Positions 1 through 7,976 are shown, numbered from the stretch's first letter. The stretch is 64,000 nucleotides of DNA from Propionispora sp. 2/2-37 (GCF_001298735.1 NZ_CYSP01000017.1:1-64000), one strand, 5' to 3'. Translations and numbers: made by a program. Notes: generated by a model not told the origin, from the sequence alone.

Positions 1-353
1 AGGTAGTCTATCAACGGTACGGACAATGCCATATTAACCATGAACACGGAAAGGGGTTTCAATTCCTTATAGGTAGTCTATCAACGAAACTATCTCCCCA
101 AGCGAAGCCTGAATACTGCCTGTTTCAATTCCTTATAGGTAGTCTATCAACTAGGCAAGCACTATACAAAAAGATAGATGAAGGTATGTTTCAATTCCTT
201 ATAGGTAGTCTATCAACCAGAGAAATAGCATCCATGCTTGACGCTGTAAAGGGTGGTTTCAATTCCTTATAGGTAGTCTATCAACGTACAGCGGGGCCGG
301 GGAAAAAGAAGAAAAAGACACAGGTTTCAATTCCTTATAGGTAGTCTATCAAC
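1..353 (-). CRISPR. CRISPR array 1 (truncated by window edge)
   Basis: Five complete, identical 30-bp repeats lie at 56-85, 122-151, 188-217, 256-285 and 324-353, and the last 15 bp of a sixth are at 1-15. Each starts GTTTCAATTCC and ends TCTATCAAC. They separate five unique spacers of 36-40 bp. On the minus strand the repeat ends in ATTGAAAC, the common 5' handle of type I-B and type III crRNAs. Transcription is therefore inferred to run right to left from the leader at 354-534. The array continues past the left edge. No cas gene is in the window, so the subtype is open. I saw no spacer matching another part of the window by eye. Confidence 0.97.
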
Positions 354-534
354 CCATCAAACGCCTAATAAATCAAGACATTATTCGTTTTTCACCAAAA
401 AAAGCACAGGATAAACCAAACAATTCTGACTCATCAAATATGCCGTAAAGCCCTATCTGGCCGGCTTTGAAATTAACGGCCGGTTTGTCGTCGATCTCCC
501 GGTGTTTTTACACTACTGGAGGTCGACGACAAAC
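354..534 (-). promoter_or_regulatory. CRISPR leader 1 with conserved hairpin
   Basis: This AT-rich stretch follows the last repeat of array 1 at its inferred leader end. At 483-534 it holds a long inverted repeat. The left arm 483-499 (GTTTGTCGTCGATCTCC) pairs with 518-534, with one mismatch that would be a G-U wobble in RNA. The same GTCGTCGATCTCC core, again 44 bp from GTCGTCGA to TCGACGAC, recurs in the leader of array 2 at 7933-7976. The shared position suggests a protein-binding site or RNA structure used by the CRISPR locus. From 535 to 793 I see no gene. Confidence 0.6.
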
Positions 535-793
535 GGATTAAAGGCAAAACGTTTTTTCCCAAAAGCGCTTTATCATTCAGAATAGAACAATTCATCCTGT
601 TTTTTCTATTTCTTCTTAAAGATACCATCATATCATTGAAAGTGCAACCCAGTATCTTGCGAATATCAAAATCAGGATCGATTGCTTACTACATCACTTC
701 TTAGCAAACAGTGACAGTTCTCCCGCTCCCTTACTTTCCCACTTAGTTATTCCAGTTCTTTCGGTTTAATAGCCTTGCGCTAACTGTTTATAG

Positions 794-849
794 GCAAAGA
801 GACGGCAGTTTTGTCTTTTCTTTCAAGACCTAACTCCGTCTCTCTTTGC
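794..849 (-). terminator. Hairpin downstream of the PTS/nagB operon
   Basis: An imperfect long hairpin lies about 70 nt past the nagB stop codon. Outer arms GCAAAGAGACGG (794-805) and CCGTCTCTCTTTGC (836-849) enclose an inner GTCTT/AAGAC pairing. There is no clear T-run, so it may be a processing or 3'-protecting stem rather than a classic intrinsic terminator. Confidence 0.4.
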
Positions 850-916
850 TTCTTAACAATACGTATTCTTGGGAGAACCAGACTTACACAAAGGCCCGCT
901 CTATTCGCTGACTCAC

Positions 917-1660
917 TTAACTAACCGGACGGTTATATCCCACCTGTTGGGCCAGTTCCCGGTCAAGAATCACCGTGACATCCCGGTGCAGCTTCAGCAA
1001 TGTACAGGGCATCCGGGTAGTGACTTCATCATCGTTTAACAGCTTTTGCAGGGCGCCGGCCTTCTGGCTGCCGGTGGCAATCACCACAATCTTCCCGGCA
1101 TGCAGGATGTCGCCAACCCCCATCGTGATCGCGGTCTTCGGTACGTCCTCTTCACTGGCGAAAAAACGGGCGTTGGCCTTGATAGTCGCTTCGGCCAGTT
1201 CTGCCATATGTACCCTGGCATGCAGTACCTCCCCCGGCTCGTTAAAACCGATATGCCCGTTAATCCCTACACCTAAAAGCTGTATGTCCCGTTTCCAGAC
1301 GTCCAGGATCCCGGCAAAAATAGCCATCTCCTGCTGCAGCATATGACAGCCGGAAGGCACGTAGGTGTTGAGCGGGCTGACATCGACATGGTCAAAAAAA
1401 TGATTGTCCATGTATCTGCGGTAACTTTGCGGATGATCGGGCTTCAAGCCGATATACTCATCCAGGTTGACGGTTTTGACATCCTTAAAACTAACCGTTT
1501 GCTGATGATATGCCTGAATCAGATAAGGATAAACACCCTGAGCCGTGCCGCCGGTAGCCAGGCCAAGGCAGGCCTGGGGATTGGCCTGTATGGCGGCAAT
1601 CATCTGACCGGCGGCTTCCCGGCAGGTTTCTTCATAGGACTCGGTTACTATGATATTCAC
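917..1660 (-). CDS. nagB: Glucosamine-6-phosphate deaminase (NagB family)
   Basis: A 247-residue NagB-type enzyme, close to the short Firmicute forms. The family converts glucosamine-6-phosphate to fructose-6-phosphate and ammonia in the cytosol. Visible motifs are the phosphate-binding loop LATGGTAQGVYP near residue 34, the catalytic NLDEYIGL near 65 and GVGINGHIGFNEP near 130, whose His is the ring-opening base. It is the last gene of a minus-strand operon headed by glucitol-type PTS genes, 69 nt after an AraM-like dehydrogenase. That context suggests the substrate reaches it by oxidation of an imported amino-polyol phosphate rather than from N-acetylglucosamine: no nagA or GlcNAc transporter is nearby. 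The substrate is inferred; family membership is secure. Confidence 0.92.
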   Translation of the reverse strand: MNIIVTESYEETCREAAGQMIAAIQANPQACLGLATGGTAQGVYPYLIQAYHQQTVSFKDVKTVNLDEYIGLKPDHPQSYRRYMDNHFFDHVDVSPLNTYVPSGCHMLQQEMAIFAGILDVWKRDIQLLGVGINGHIGFNEPGEVLHARVHMAELAEATIKANARFFASEEDVPKTAITMGVGDILHAGKIVVIATGSQKAGALQKLLNDDEVTTRMPCTLLKLHRDVTVILDRELAQQVGYNRPVS

Positions 1661-1729
1661 TGACGGTTCTCACTCCTCTTGATGGGGCAGGCAGCCCTGC
1701 CGCCTGCCTGTTATTTGGGTAATCGGGGG

Positions 1730-2749
1730 TTATGCGGCGGGGAAATCCCGTTGGTACTTTGCCAGGATGGCTTCCACCCATTCAGGTGTAACCTCCTTAG
1801 CGTTGCAGATGGAGTAGCGGATGTGTTGTTCCCGGACAAACCGGTTCAGGGTTAGCAGAGCCTGCCGAATGTCGTCAAGGCTGACGTTCAGGGCCTGAGG
1901 CGTAATAGCAAGCTGCGAGCGTTTAATGAGCGACACGGCCCGTTCGTGCTGGTTGTCCTGAAAGGCAGACAGGAAATAAACACCGAGGCAGACGGCCTGG
2001 CCGTGCAGGAATTTTTTCCCGGTGATTCGTTCCAGGTTCATAAAGAAATTGTGTTCCGAACCGTCTTCCCACATGGTGTGGCGCATCCGGTAGCTGTGTT
2101 CGGCAATGCCTTTATAGGCCCGGACGATAAACCGGAGGCCGGTTTCGTTATTCTTGACAATATCGTCCAGGTATTCGGCTAACAGGGACAGCATCTCCTG
2201 GGTCTCATCATAAATGCGCTGATCGAAGGCATGAGATTTGGTAATCAGGGCATTTATTTTCCAGTCATAGCTGGCGGTCAGGCAGCTTAAGAGATCGCCT
2301 ACGCCGGACAGGTTCAGGTGCCGGGGCGCCTGCTCCAGGATATCAAAATCGATCAGGATTTCCCGGGGCAGGATATCGCCTTCATATTTGACGACATGGT
2401 CATAACGGACGGCAGCCTTGTAGCAAAGAAAAGCATTCACGGATAAAGCAGTGGGCAGTTGATACAGGGGTGTTTGCTGAGCAGCCGCCCAAAGCTTAGC
2501 GGCGTCGGCGGCCATGCCGCCACCCAGGCCCAGCACCTGGGTAAAGCCCGTTATGGTTTTTACTTCTTCCATCATGGTTTGTTTATCCATGGTTTTGACG
2601 AAATAAACCCGGATATGTTCTTGCTTCACCTGTCCCTTCAGCTTTTCCCAGATGACGGGGTCGGTGACAATCAGCCAGCCGGGCTTGCTGTCGATCAGCG
2701 GGGTTAACAGGTTTCTGCCATAGGTGACTGGATAGTTTTCATTATTCAT
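1730..2749 (-). CDS. AraM/glycerol-1-phosphate dehydrogenase-like polyol-phosphate dehydrogenase
   Basis: A 339-residue member of the metal-dependent polyol dehydrogenase superfamily (EgsA/AraM branch, related to dehydroquinate synthase). The glycine-rich NAD-binding segment GLGGGMAADAAK is near residue 95. Probable metal ligands lie in SGVGDLLS near 170 and in the EDGSEHNF and HGQAVCLG segments near 250-275. AraM enzymes oxidise or reduce sugar or glycerol phosphates with NAD(P) and Zn or Ni. It sits between gutM and nagB in one operon. I infer that it oxidises the phosphorylated polyol delivered by the PTS to something NagB can deaminate. The actual substrate cannot be read from sequence. 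Confidence 0.8.
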   Translation of the reverse strand: MNNENYPVTYGRNLLTPLIDSKPGWLIVTDPVIWEKLKGQVKQEHIRVYFVKTMDKQTMMEEVKTITGFTQVLGLGGGMAADAAKLWAAAQQTPLYQLPTALSVNAFLCYKAAVRYDHVVKYEGDILPREILIDFDILEQAPRHLNLSGVGDLLSCLTASYDWKINALITKSHAFDQRIYDETQEMLSLLAEYLDDIVKNNETGLRFIVRAYKGIAEHSYRMRHTMWEDGSEHNFFMNLERITGKKFLHGQAVCLGVYFLSAFQDNQHERAVSLIKRSQLAITPQALNVSLDDIRQALLTLNRFVREQHIRYSICNAKEVTPEWVEAILAKYQRDFPAA

Positions 2750-2770
2750 GATCTTTCTTTTTTCTCCTTT

Positions 2771-3190
2771 TCATTTTGGCGTGGAACCGCGCCGTGCTCC
2801 TTCCAGCACGGTCAGTTTGCGGCGGATGTCTTCGGCGGCGCGAAGTTGCGCGGTCTCCTTAAGGGTCAGCCGTTCTTCGGGTGCATAGCAGGCTAACAGT
2901 TCGTCAATCTGCTGAAAGGCCAGCTTCCGGTCCGGGGCAAAATCCGTTCCGAGGCTGATGCCTTTTAACCGGTAGGCGCTGCGGATACGGCCTGCCGGAT
3001 CGGCAATGATTAGGTAATACACCCGCCAGCCGGTCCAGTGGCGGGCCGTACCGCAGCCGCAGACACCAAGCTTTTGCAGACGACAGAGTGTCCGGGTGAT
3101 CTTCTTGAGCTGGTAGATGCCGAGCAGGCTTTGCAGGAGTATGAGGATAAAGAGATAAACCAGCAGGGCTTCCAGTCTCAGACTGTCCAT
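2771..3190 (-). CDS. Glucitol operon activator GutM/SrlM family protein
   Basis: A 139-residue protein of the GutM family, accessory activators encoded with glucitol PTS genes. The N-terminus has one hydrophobic segment (about residues 8-24, LLVYLFILILLQSLLGIY), followed by the characteristic basic and glycine-rich core with GVCGCGTARHWTGWRVYYL near residue 42 and a helical C-terminus. It starts 7 nt after the stop of the IIA gene, so translation is probably coupled. GutM proteins activate the glucitol operon in enterobacteria by an unclear mechanism; the membrane segment hints at contact with the PTS permease. Confidence 0.8.
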   Translation of the reverse strand: MDSLRLEALLVYLFILILLQSLLGIYQLKKITRTLCRLQKLGVCGCGTARHWTGWRVYYLIIADPAGRIRSAYRLKGISLGTDFAPDRKLAFQQIDELLACYAPEERLTLKETAQLRAAEDIRRKLTVLEGARRGSTPK

Positions 3191-3197
3191 GCCTTCT

Positions 3198-3566
3198 CTA
3201 TTTCCCCTCCCGCCGGATAGCCAGTGTCTCGCCCACTGTCACCGTTTGCGGCGCCCCTCCGCACAAATGGACGCTGCCTGCCCAGTTGGTCGCTATGGCC
3301 CCGTCAAAACGCAGCGAGATGTGCCCTAGCTTTTGCAGATTCTCACTGGCGGCGGAACCAACGGCGGTAATGGGATAGCTCTGCCCGCCCAGCAACAGGG
3401 AATCTCCCGCTTGAATGTCCGATAGCAGGACCGCAGGGGTAAGAATCAGGCAGTAGTCCCGCAAATCCGCCGGGGCCTGCGGATAAAAGGTGATCAACAA
3501 ATCCCCTTTGAGAAAGTCTAATCCCTTGGGTCCGATGGCTTGAATGGTGGTCCGATAGATGTCCAT
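3198..3566 (-). CDS. srlB: PTS glucitol/sorbitol-type EIIA
   Basis: A 122-residue glucitol-family EIIA beginning MDIYRTTIQAIG at 3566; the reading frame stays open further upstream but only this part is homologous. It carries the family signatures APADLRDYCLIL near residue 31, YPITAVGSAASENL near 64 and LGHISLRFDG near 80. EIIA takes phosphate from HPr and passes it to EIIB. Relative to the E. coli protein as I remember it, the His annotated as phospho-acceptor (in the YCFIH segment) appears to be Leu here, while the His of GHISLRFDG is kept. That alignment is from memory. It starts 11 nt after the IIC2 gene. Confidence 0.88.
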   Translation of the reverse strand: MDIYRTTIQAIGPKGLDFLKGDLLITFYPQAPADLRDYCLILTPAVLLSDIQAGDSLLLGGQSYPITAVGSAASENLQKLGHISLRFDGAIATNWAGSVHLCGGAPQTVTVGETLAIRREGK

Positions 3567-3577
3567 GCTCAGCCCCC

Positions 3578-4111
3578 CTATTGATAGATAAAGAAGCTGA
3601 CCGCCAGCGCGGCTCCCACTTCCACCGGTGCCACCAGGAACTTGGCGTACAGTACCGCCGGGACGCCGACTTCGGCGGTTTCCGGCTCGGCTTCGGTCAG
3701 ACTTAAGCCCACCGGGATAAAGTCGGCCCCCACCGGCTGGTGAATGGCAAACAAGGCCGGCAACGCCAGGTGCGGCGGAATCTTGCCGCCGGCAATGAGT
3801 GTCCCGACCAGTACGCCGATGGTCTGCGGGATGACAGCCCCCGGCCCCAGGATAGGCGACAGTACCGGAATGGCCGACACCATCCCCAGCGCCAGCAGCC
3901 CCCAGGGATTTCCGGCCAGAGCGGCCAGCCCGTCGGCAATCCGCTGGCCGAGGCCGCTGCCCATAATGATGCCGACAATGGCGCTGACGAAAACCATAAA
4001 CGGCAGCACGGTACTGAGCATCAGTTTGACCGACTCCCGCCCGGCCTGGACGAATGTACTGACCACCCGGCCAATGCCGGAAGACAAAGCAAGAATGAAG
4101 TTGTGGCTCAT
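3578..4111 (-). CDS. PTS glucitol/sorbitol-type EIIC2 (C-terminal half of SrlE)
   Basis: A 177-residue integral membrane protein matching the C-terminal membrane part of enterobacterial SrlE (EIIBC). Diagnostic stretches are [20 protein letters not shown] near residue 36, [26 protein letters not shown] near 86 and [20 protein letters not shown] near 112. Here the EIIBC polypeptide is split: this gene starts inside the stop of the upstream EIIB gene with a 4-nt ATGA overlap (4108-4111), so the halves are translationally coupled. Together with SrlA it would form the sugar channel. Confidence 0.9.
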   Translation of the reverse strand: MSHNFILALSSGIGRVVSTFVQAGRESVKLMLSTVLPFMVFVSAIVGIIMGSGLGQRIADGLAALAGNPWGLLALGMVSAIPVLSPILGPGAVIPQTIGVLVGTLIAGGKIPPHLALPALFAIHQPVGADFIPVGLSLTEAEPETAEVGVPAVLYAKFLVAPVEVGAALAVSFFIYQ

Positions 4112-4491
4112 GGGGATTCCTCCTTTTTGACTTGAATCTGCGCCAGCCCGACTGCCGATACATAAATACCGGGCTTGATGAAAGCGGCAAACGGCCCTGA
4201 CGGACTGACCGGGTTGATGTTCACGGTCTTAAGCCCCTTCTTGGGGAACAACCCCAACCGCAAGGTGCCGCCGCAATTGACGACCACGCAGGCCGTTTCG
4301 GCATCGGGGACAATGGTGGTAAAACCATCCACCGCTTCCCCGCCGGACAGCTCGGCGATCCGCTTGGCTACCGGATGAATCCCGCCGCCGGCAATGCACA
4401 CGATCTTCCGGCGTTTATCACTGATACTGACTTCCAGGGGTATGCCCCAGCCGCGCGGACCGGGGGAAATGCAAACAATTGGCTGATCCAT
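4108..4491 (-). CDS. PTS glucitol/sorbitol-type EIIB (N-terminal half of SrlE)
   Basis: A 127-residue soluble EIIB domain equivalent to the N-terminal part of SrlE. It keeps [11 protein letters not shown] near residue 12 and the phospho-Cys loop [17 protein letters not shown] near 72, where Cys accepts phosphate from EIIA, and ends in [18 protein letters not shown]. In E. coli this domain is fused to the second membrane subunit; here it is a separate gene overlapping it by 4 nt. It begins 33 nt after srlA. Confidence 0.9.
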   Translation of the reverse strand: MDQPIVCISPGPRGWGIPLEVSISDKRRKIVCIAGGGIHPVAKRIAELSGGEAVDGFTTIVPDAETACVVVNCGGTLRLGLFPKKGLKTVNINPVSPSGPFAAFIKPGIYVSAVGLAQIQVKKEESP

Positions 4492-4524
4492 AGTGAGATC
4501 CCCCTCTATTGATTTATGGTAACT

Positions 4525-5109
4525 TTACAGCAAAGGTTCCTCGACGGCCCCACCCAGTTTTCTGGCCTCCAGCTTGTCCCAGTCAATGCCCTTCTTTTTG
4601 GCCAAAGCATGGGCGATCTTCTCGACCACAAACGCCTTAAGGGTGGTGGTAACCATCGCCAGGAAAAAGACACTGACCGCCAGCGGCCCGATGGGCAGCC
4701 CCAGCTTGATGATGCCATCGGCCACCCCCAGCCAGGCATACAGCTCGGCGGGGTTGACATGGGGAAAGAAGCACATCAGCGGCGCCATGGTGCTGCAGTT
4801 CACCGCCTCATAGTAACCGGGTTTATAACGCTCCGGCAGAAATCGCCCCATGAGAAAAGCGGTGGGATTGGAAAAGAAAAACGCGGACAGGTACGGCAGG
4901 AACAAATAGCGGATCAGAATCCGCTTCCCGGCCAGCCGCTGGGCAAACCCCTCGATCCGGTCCTGCCCTACCAGGGCAATGATGGTGTTCATAATGGTCA
5001 GGGCGATCAAGGCTGCCGGTAAAATCCCGGTGATCATGCCGACCAGCGTCGCCCCGCCGGTATTGATGAGCTTGATAAAGCTCTCCCCTGTCGCAACAAA
5101 AAAGTCCAT
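4525..5109 (-). CDS. srlA: PTS glucitol/sorbitol-type EIIC1
   Basis: A 194-residue membrane protein of the SrlA/GutA family, first structural gene of the operon. It shows INTGGATLVGMITGILPAAL near residue 16, GKRILIRYLFLPYLSAFFFS near 61 and SNPTAFLMGRFLPERYKPGY near 80, all typical of glucitol EIIC. A strong Shine-Dalgarno (AAGGAGGA) precedes the ATG at 5109. A candidate promoter lies about 300 nt upstream within the XRE operator region (5401-5429), giving a long 5' leader. The neighbouring deaminase suggests a substrate other than plain sorbitol. Confidence 0.92.
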   Translation of the reverse strand: MDFFVATGESFIKLINTGGATLVGMITGILPAALIALTIMNTIIALVGQDRIEGFAQRLAGKRILIRYLFLPYLSAFFFSNPTAFLMGRFLPERYKPGYYEAVNCSTMAPLMCFFPHVNPAELYAWLGVADGIIKLGLPIGPLAVSVFFLAMVTTTLKAFVVEKIAHALAKKKGIDWDKLEARKLGGAVEEPLL

Positions 5110-5372
5110 GGAAATCCTCCTTCAAATTTTACTTACCTACAAACGAGTGCGAAGGATACCTAAAGGATACTACAGAACAGTTTACGAATTTTGCCAGATA
5201 GGCTATAATAAAAATGTGTTTTTATGTTGTTGTGTGCCTCATTTTGGGCACAACGAACCGGGCAGTATCCCGCTTGCAGGCTGACGATACTGCTTGGGCT
5301 TTTGTCACCTCGCTTTCGTGATTTTTGGGATTGCGGGTTGATTGGCATCACCTCCCTTTAACAACTCATTTT

Positions 5373-5429
5373 GTCAACGTAAAGTTGACTTACATTCTTT
5401 ATTTTAGTCAACTTTACGTTGACTGTCAA
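5373..5429. promoter_or_regulatory. Twin XRE operators overlapping a divergent promoter
   Basis: Two 17-bp sites, 5373-5389 (GTCAACGTAAAGTTGAC) and 5407-5423, are exact reverse complements of each other, and each is itself an imperfect palindrome (GTCAA...TTGAC). On the minus strand a near-consensus promoter frames the second site: -35 TTGACA (5429-5424), a 17-bp spacer that is exactly the operator, and -10 TAAAAT (5406-5401). A repressor bound there would block RNA polymerase. It should drive the PTS operon. The XRE gene starts 18 nt downstream on the plus strand, so autoregulation is likely. Confidence 0.75.
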
Positions 5430-5440
5430 GGAGTATATTT

Positions 5441-5671
5441 ATGTTTTCACGAGAAATTTTGGGCCAAAAATTAAAAGACCTTCGGTTATCGAATAATTTA
5501 AAACTCGAACATGTAGGCGCAAAATTTAATGTCACTAAACAAACAGTAAGCCATTGGGAAAAAGGCGAGCGCACTCCCTCTCTTGAGATGGCTACTGCAT
5601 TAGCGGAATATTATGATGTCTCATTGGATTACTTGGTTGGGTTAAGTAGCAATCCGAAAAGGGATAAATAA
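5441..5671 (+). CDS. Small XRE-family HTH repressor
   Basis: A 76-residue Cro/C1-type helix-turn-helix protein. It reads LGQKLKDLRLSNNLKLEHVG, then the recognition-helix region VTKQTVSHWEKGERTPSLEM near residue 30 and the typical end YYDVSLDYLVGLS. A good Shine-Dalgarno (AAGGAG, 5428-5433) precedes the ATG. It is little more than a DNA-binding domain with no separate sensor. Paired operators lie directly upstream and overlap the promoter reading towards the PTS operon. I infer autorepression and control of that operon; phage or mobile-element origin is an alternative. Confidence 0.9.
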   Translation: MFSREILGQKLKDLRLSNNLKLEHVGAKFNVTKQTVSHWEKGERTPSLEMATALAEYYDVSLDYLVGLSSNPKRDK

Positions 5672-5696
5672 AGAATTTTAGATAAAAACAATAAAG

Positions 5697-5736
5697 GCTC
5701 AAATCACTGGCAATTTTACAAGTGATTTGAGCTTTT
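5697..5736 (+). terminator. Intrinsic terminator of the XRE gene
   Basis: GCTCAAATCACT (5697-5708) pairs perfectly with AGTGATTTGAGC (5721-5732), followed by TTTTCT. The block from about 5676 (TTTTAGATAAAA then AATAAAGGCTCAAATCAC) is nearly repeated at 20217-20283, so it belongs to a dispersed repeat family. Confidence 0.8.
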
Positions 5737-5831
5737 CTACTATATTTCTTAAACTATTTTTCTATGACGTGGCATCATTGTCATGTCAAAAGTAGAACAC
5801 CTTGATTTTACTGGCTTCGCAGGTATTTTCT

Positions 5832-6027
5832 TGTTCTAGTACATGCCATTTAATTGTACCAGAACATGTCACTACCCGCTCCCTTAAAACTAGTATTTAT
5901 CACGGTATCGCAGTTTTACTCCATAACATGCCACGGTATCCCTCCATGAAACACGTTTGTTTCAGTATAGTAAAAACTCGTTCTTTGTAAATAAAACTCC
6001 CCGTCCGGCCACGACCGAAACGGGGAG
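5832..6027. repeat. Intergenic repeat block with hairpins (family D copy 1)
   Basis: The 5737-6131 gap has no convincing gene. It holds an 11-bp inverted repeat (TGTTCTAGTAC at 5832-5842 against 5856-5866, one mismatch) and, at 5959-6027, a roughly 69-bp sequence starting GTTTCAGTATAG and ending with the hairpin CTCCCCGT...ACGGGGAG. The second block recurs with few changes at 16944-17013. In both places it lies downstream of a minus-strand gene, so the GC hairpin may act as a terminator. Confidence 0.7.
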
Positions 6028-6131
6028 TTCTTATGCTGATTTGCCAGTCTTCCTTTTTTAGTTTTATTTATCTCATTTAAACACAAAATTTAATGTTAAC
6101 ACTTTTGGGTTGTATTAGCTTTTTAAATCTC

Positions 6132-6827
6132 TTAACCGGAATTACCAGCCCTTGTATTTATCTTTTCTACATATTCTTCAGGGTTAATTAGTTCCATTTG
6201 AAGTTTAGTTTTTATATTGCTGGATACTTTACCATCTTTAACAATTTCGAAACCAGCTTTCGTTACATATTTCAAATATTCATCTACTATAACTTTTATT
6301 TTGGAGTCGGCGGTTTTAAGTAAATTACCGCTATTTCTATATATCTCTAACACCGGATTTGCTGACTTAAAAACCTGTTTAATGGTTTCAAAGTTATTTT
6401 CACCTGGAAATCCACAGGTTGAAATAACAACTACATCAGGGAATTTTATTCTTTCCTGCATATCATAATTACCATTTGATTGATTCACGATAGGGCTTCT
6501 CAAAGGTACAAGACGATCCACAAAATTTTTCAAAGCAGCCGTCATATTCCAAGTGTACACCGGCGTTGCTAAACAAATTATATCGGAGGTCACATATTTC
6601 TCTATTAGTTCTTTCATGTCATCAGTAAAGACACATTGTCCAGGTGTTTTGAACCAGCATGAAAAACACCCGCTACAATGGCTAATATTTTTATCAATAA
6701 GAAAAACATTATCTACCCCAGCCCCAGCAGATTTCGCACCATCCAAAAACTTTTGTACAATAATATGCGTGTTACTTTGAGCTGCGCGAGGACTTCCATT
6801 AAATGCTGTTATTTTCATCTTATCCAC
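6132..6827 (-). CDS. NADPH-dependent FMN reductase / flavodoxin-fold protein
   Basis: A 231-residue flavodoxin-like protein. The N-terminal FMN-phosphate loop is FNGSPRAAQSNT near residue 9. A CSGCFSCW cysteine segment near 51 and ATPVYTWNMTAALKNFVDRL near 86 mark the multimeric flavodoxin/iron-sulfur flavoprotein group. The C-terminal extension of about 60 residues after the flavodoxin core is less conserved. It stands alone between a repeat block and CRISPR array 2, in AT-rich DNA, so it is likely a mobile accessory gene. Electron donor and acceptor are unknown. From 6828 to 7074 I see only AT-rich DNA. Confidence 0.8.
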   Translation of the reverse strand: MDKMKITAFNGSPRAAQSNTHIIVQKFLDGAKSAGAGVDNVFLIDKNISHCSGCFSCWFKTPGQCVFTDDMKELIEKYVTSDIICLATPVYTWNMTAALKNFVDRLVPLRSPIVNQSNGNYDMQERIKFPDVVVISTCGFPGENNFETIKQVFKSANPVLEIYRNSGNLLKTADSKIKVIVDEYLKYVTKAGFEIVKDGKVSSNIKTKLQMELINPEEYVEKINTRAGNSG

Positions 6828-7074
6828 CCTTCAGACCATTTCGTTAATAAGGAAATGTATTTTTGATAATCTCTAGCTAAATTAGTCAATTCACCATCCC
6901 CAGAATTAAGTTTAAATTATATTTCAATCACTATCAATAAACGAACCGTAGAGTATATTAGAAAATCCTTATAAACGATGAAATCAAGATAGAAAGATAT
7001 TTTTTATATTCTAAGGTTTTGTATATCTTTTTTAAAGTGATTAGCCTTTATATAAGCGGACAGCCCCAAAACGA

Positions 7075-7835
7075 GTTTCAATTCCTTATAGGTAGTCTAT
7101 CAACGTCAATACCACCAGATTCCAAAAGGCTTTGGCCTGGTTTCAATTCCTTATAGGTAGTCTATCAACCGACCGGTACGCCGGTTTCCTTTGCATCCTG
7201 AATAAGTTTCAATTCCTTATAGGTAGTCTATCAACCAATGAGGCAGGCGGGGGCTTCGGTTTGTGTTAGCACAGTTTCAATTCCTTATAGGTAGTCTATC
7301 AACTCCCCCGGCTTAGAAAGTGGATCGGGGACCGTGTCATGTTTCAATTCCTTATAGGTAGTCTATCAACGATCATCACATTAGCCAAGACGCAGCACCG
7401 TCCCTAGTTTCAATTCCTTATAGGTAGTCTATCAACTAATGTAGTGAAATATCCTGAAAAGAAACCACCTTGTTTCAATTCCTTATAGGTAGTCTATCAA
7501 CAAATCAGTCGCATCCCGGGAAATGGCCTCATTTAGGTTTCAATTCCTTATAGGTAGTCTATCAACGGTAACGGCCTGGATGGATATGCGAAGCGGCAAA
7601 CTAGGTTTCAATTCCTTATAGGTAGTCTATCAACCGGTTATATAGAGATACACTTATTTTGGCTATGTCGGTTTCAATTCCTTATAGGTAGTCTATCAAC
7701 TGACACTAATTGCTGCAAAGCAGTGCGCTCTACGCTCGTTTCAATTCCTTATAGGTAGTCTATCAACGTAGGGGATGATACCGGGGTTGTCTTTCAGGTA
7801 CACATGTTTCAATTCCTTATAGGTAGTCTATCAAC
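7075..7835 (-). CRISPR. CRISPR array 2 (complete)
   Basis: Twelve repeats, identical to those of array 1, start at 7075, 7140, 7206, 7274, 7341, 7407, 7472, 7537, 7605, 7671, 7738 and 7806. They enclose eleven unique spacers of 35-38 bp. I see no degenerate end repeat. The minus-strand ATTGAAAC end and the hairpin-bearing leader to the right indicate leftward transcription, so the newest spacers should be nearest 7806. No cas genes lie within the window. Confidence 0.98.
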
Positions 7836-7976
7836 CCATTTTAGCCGCAGAAAATCTGCATTCGTGAGATGTCAAAAAACAATAAAAGTTGCCCTTCCAT
7901 TCATAAAATCCAGCATAAGCATCATTCAGTTTGTCGTCGATCTCCCAGGTTTTTTACGCTATTGCCGATCGACGAC
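7836..7976 (-). promoter_or_regulatory. CRISPR leader 2 with conserved hairpin
   Basis: The AT-rich region next to the last repeat of array 2 carries GTCGTCGATC (7933-7942) and its perfect complement GATCGACGAC (7967-7976). The element matches the one in leader 1 in core sequence and in its 44-bp span, although its distance from the array differs (97 nt here, about 133 nt there). Sequence between arms and repeats is otherwise poorly conserved, which makes the hairpin stand out. Confidence 0.6.

Noticed and set aside
5160..5351. 63-residue minus-strand frame upstream of srlA
   Set aside because: The GGGAGG stretch sits directly on the start codon instead of 5-9 nt before it, and the product looks random. 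Treated as the operon's 5' leader.
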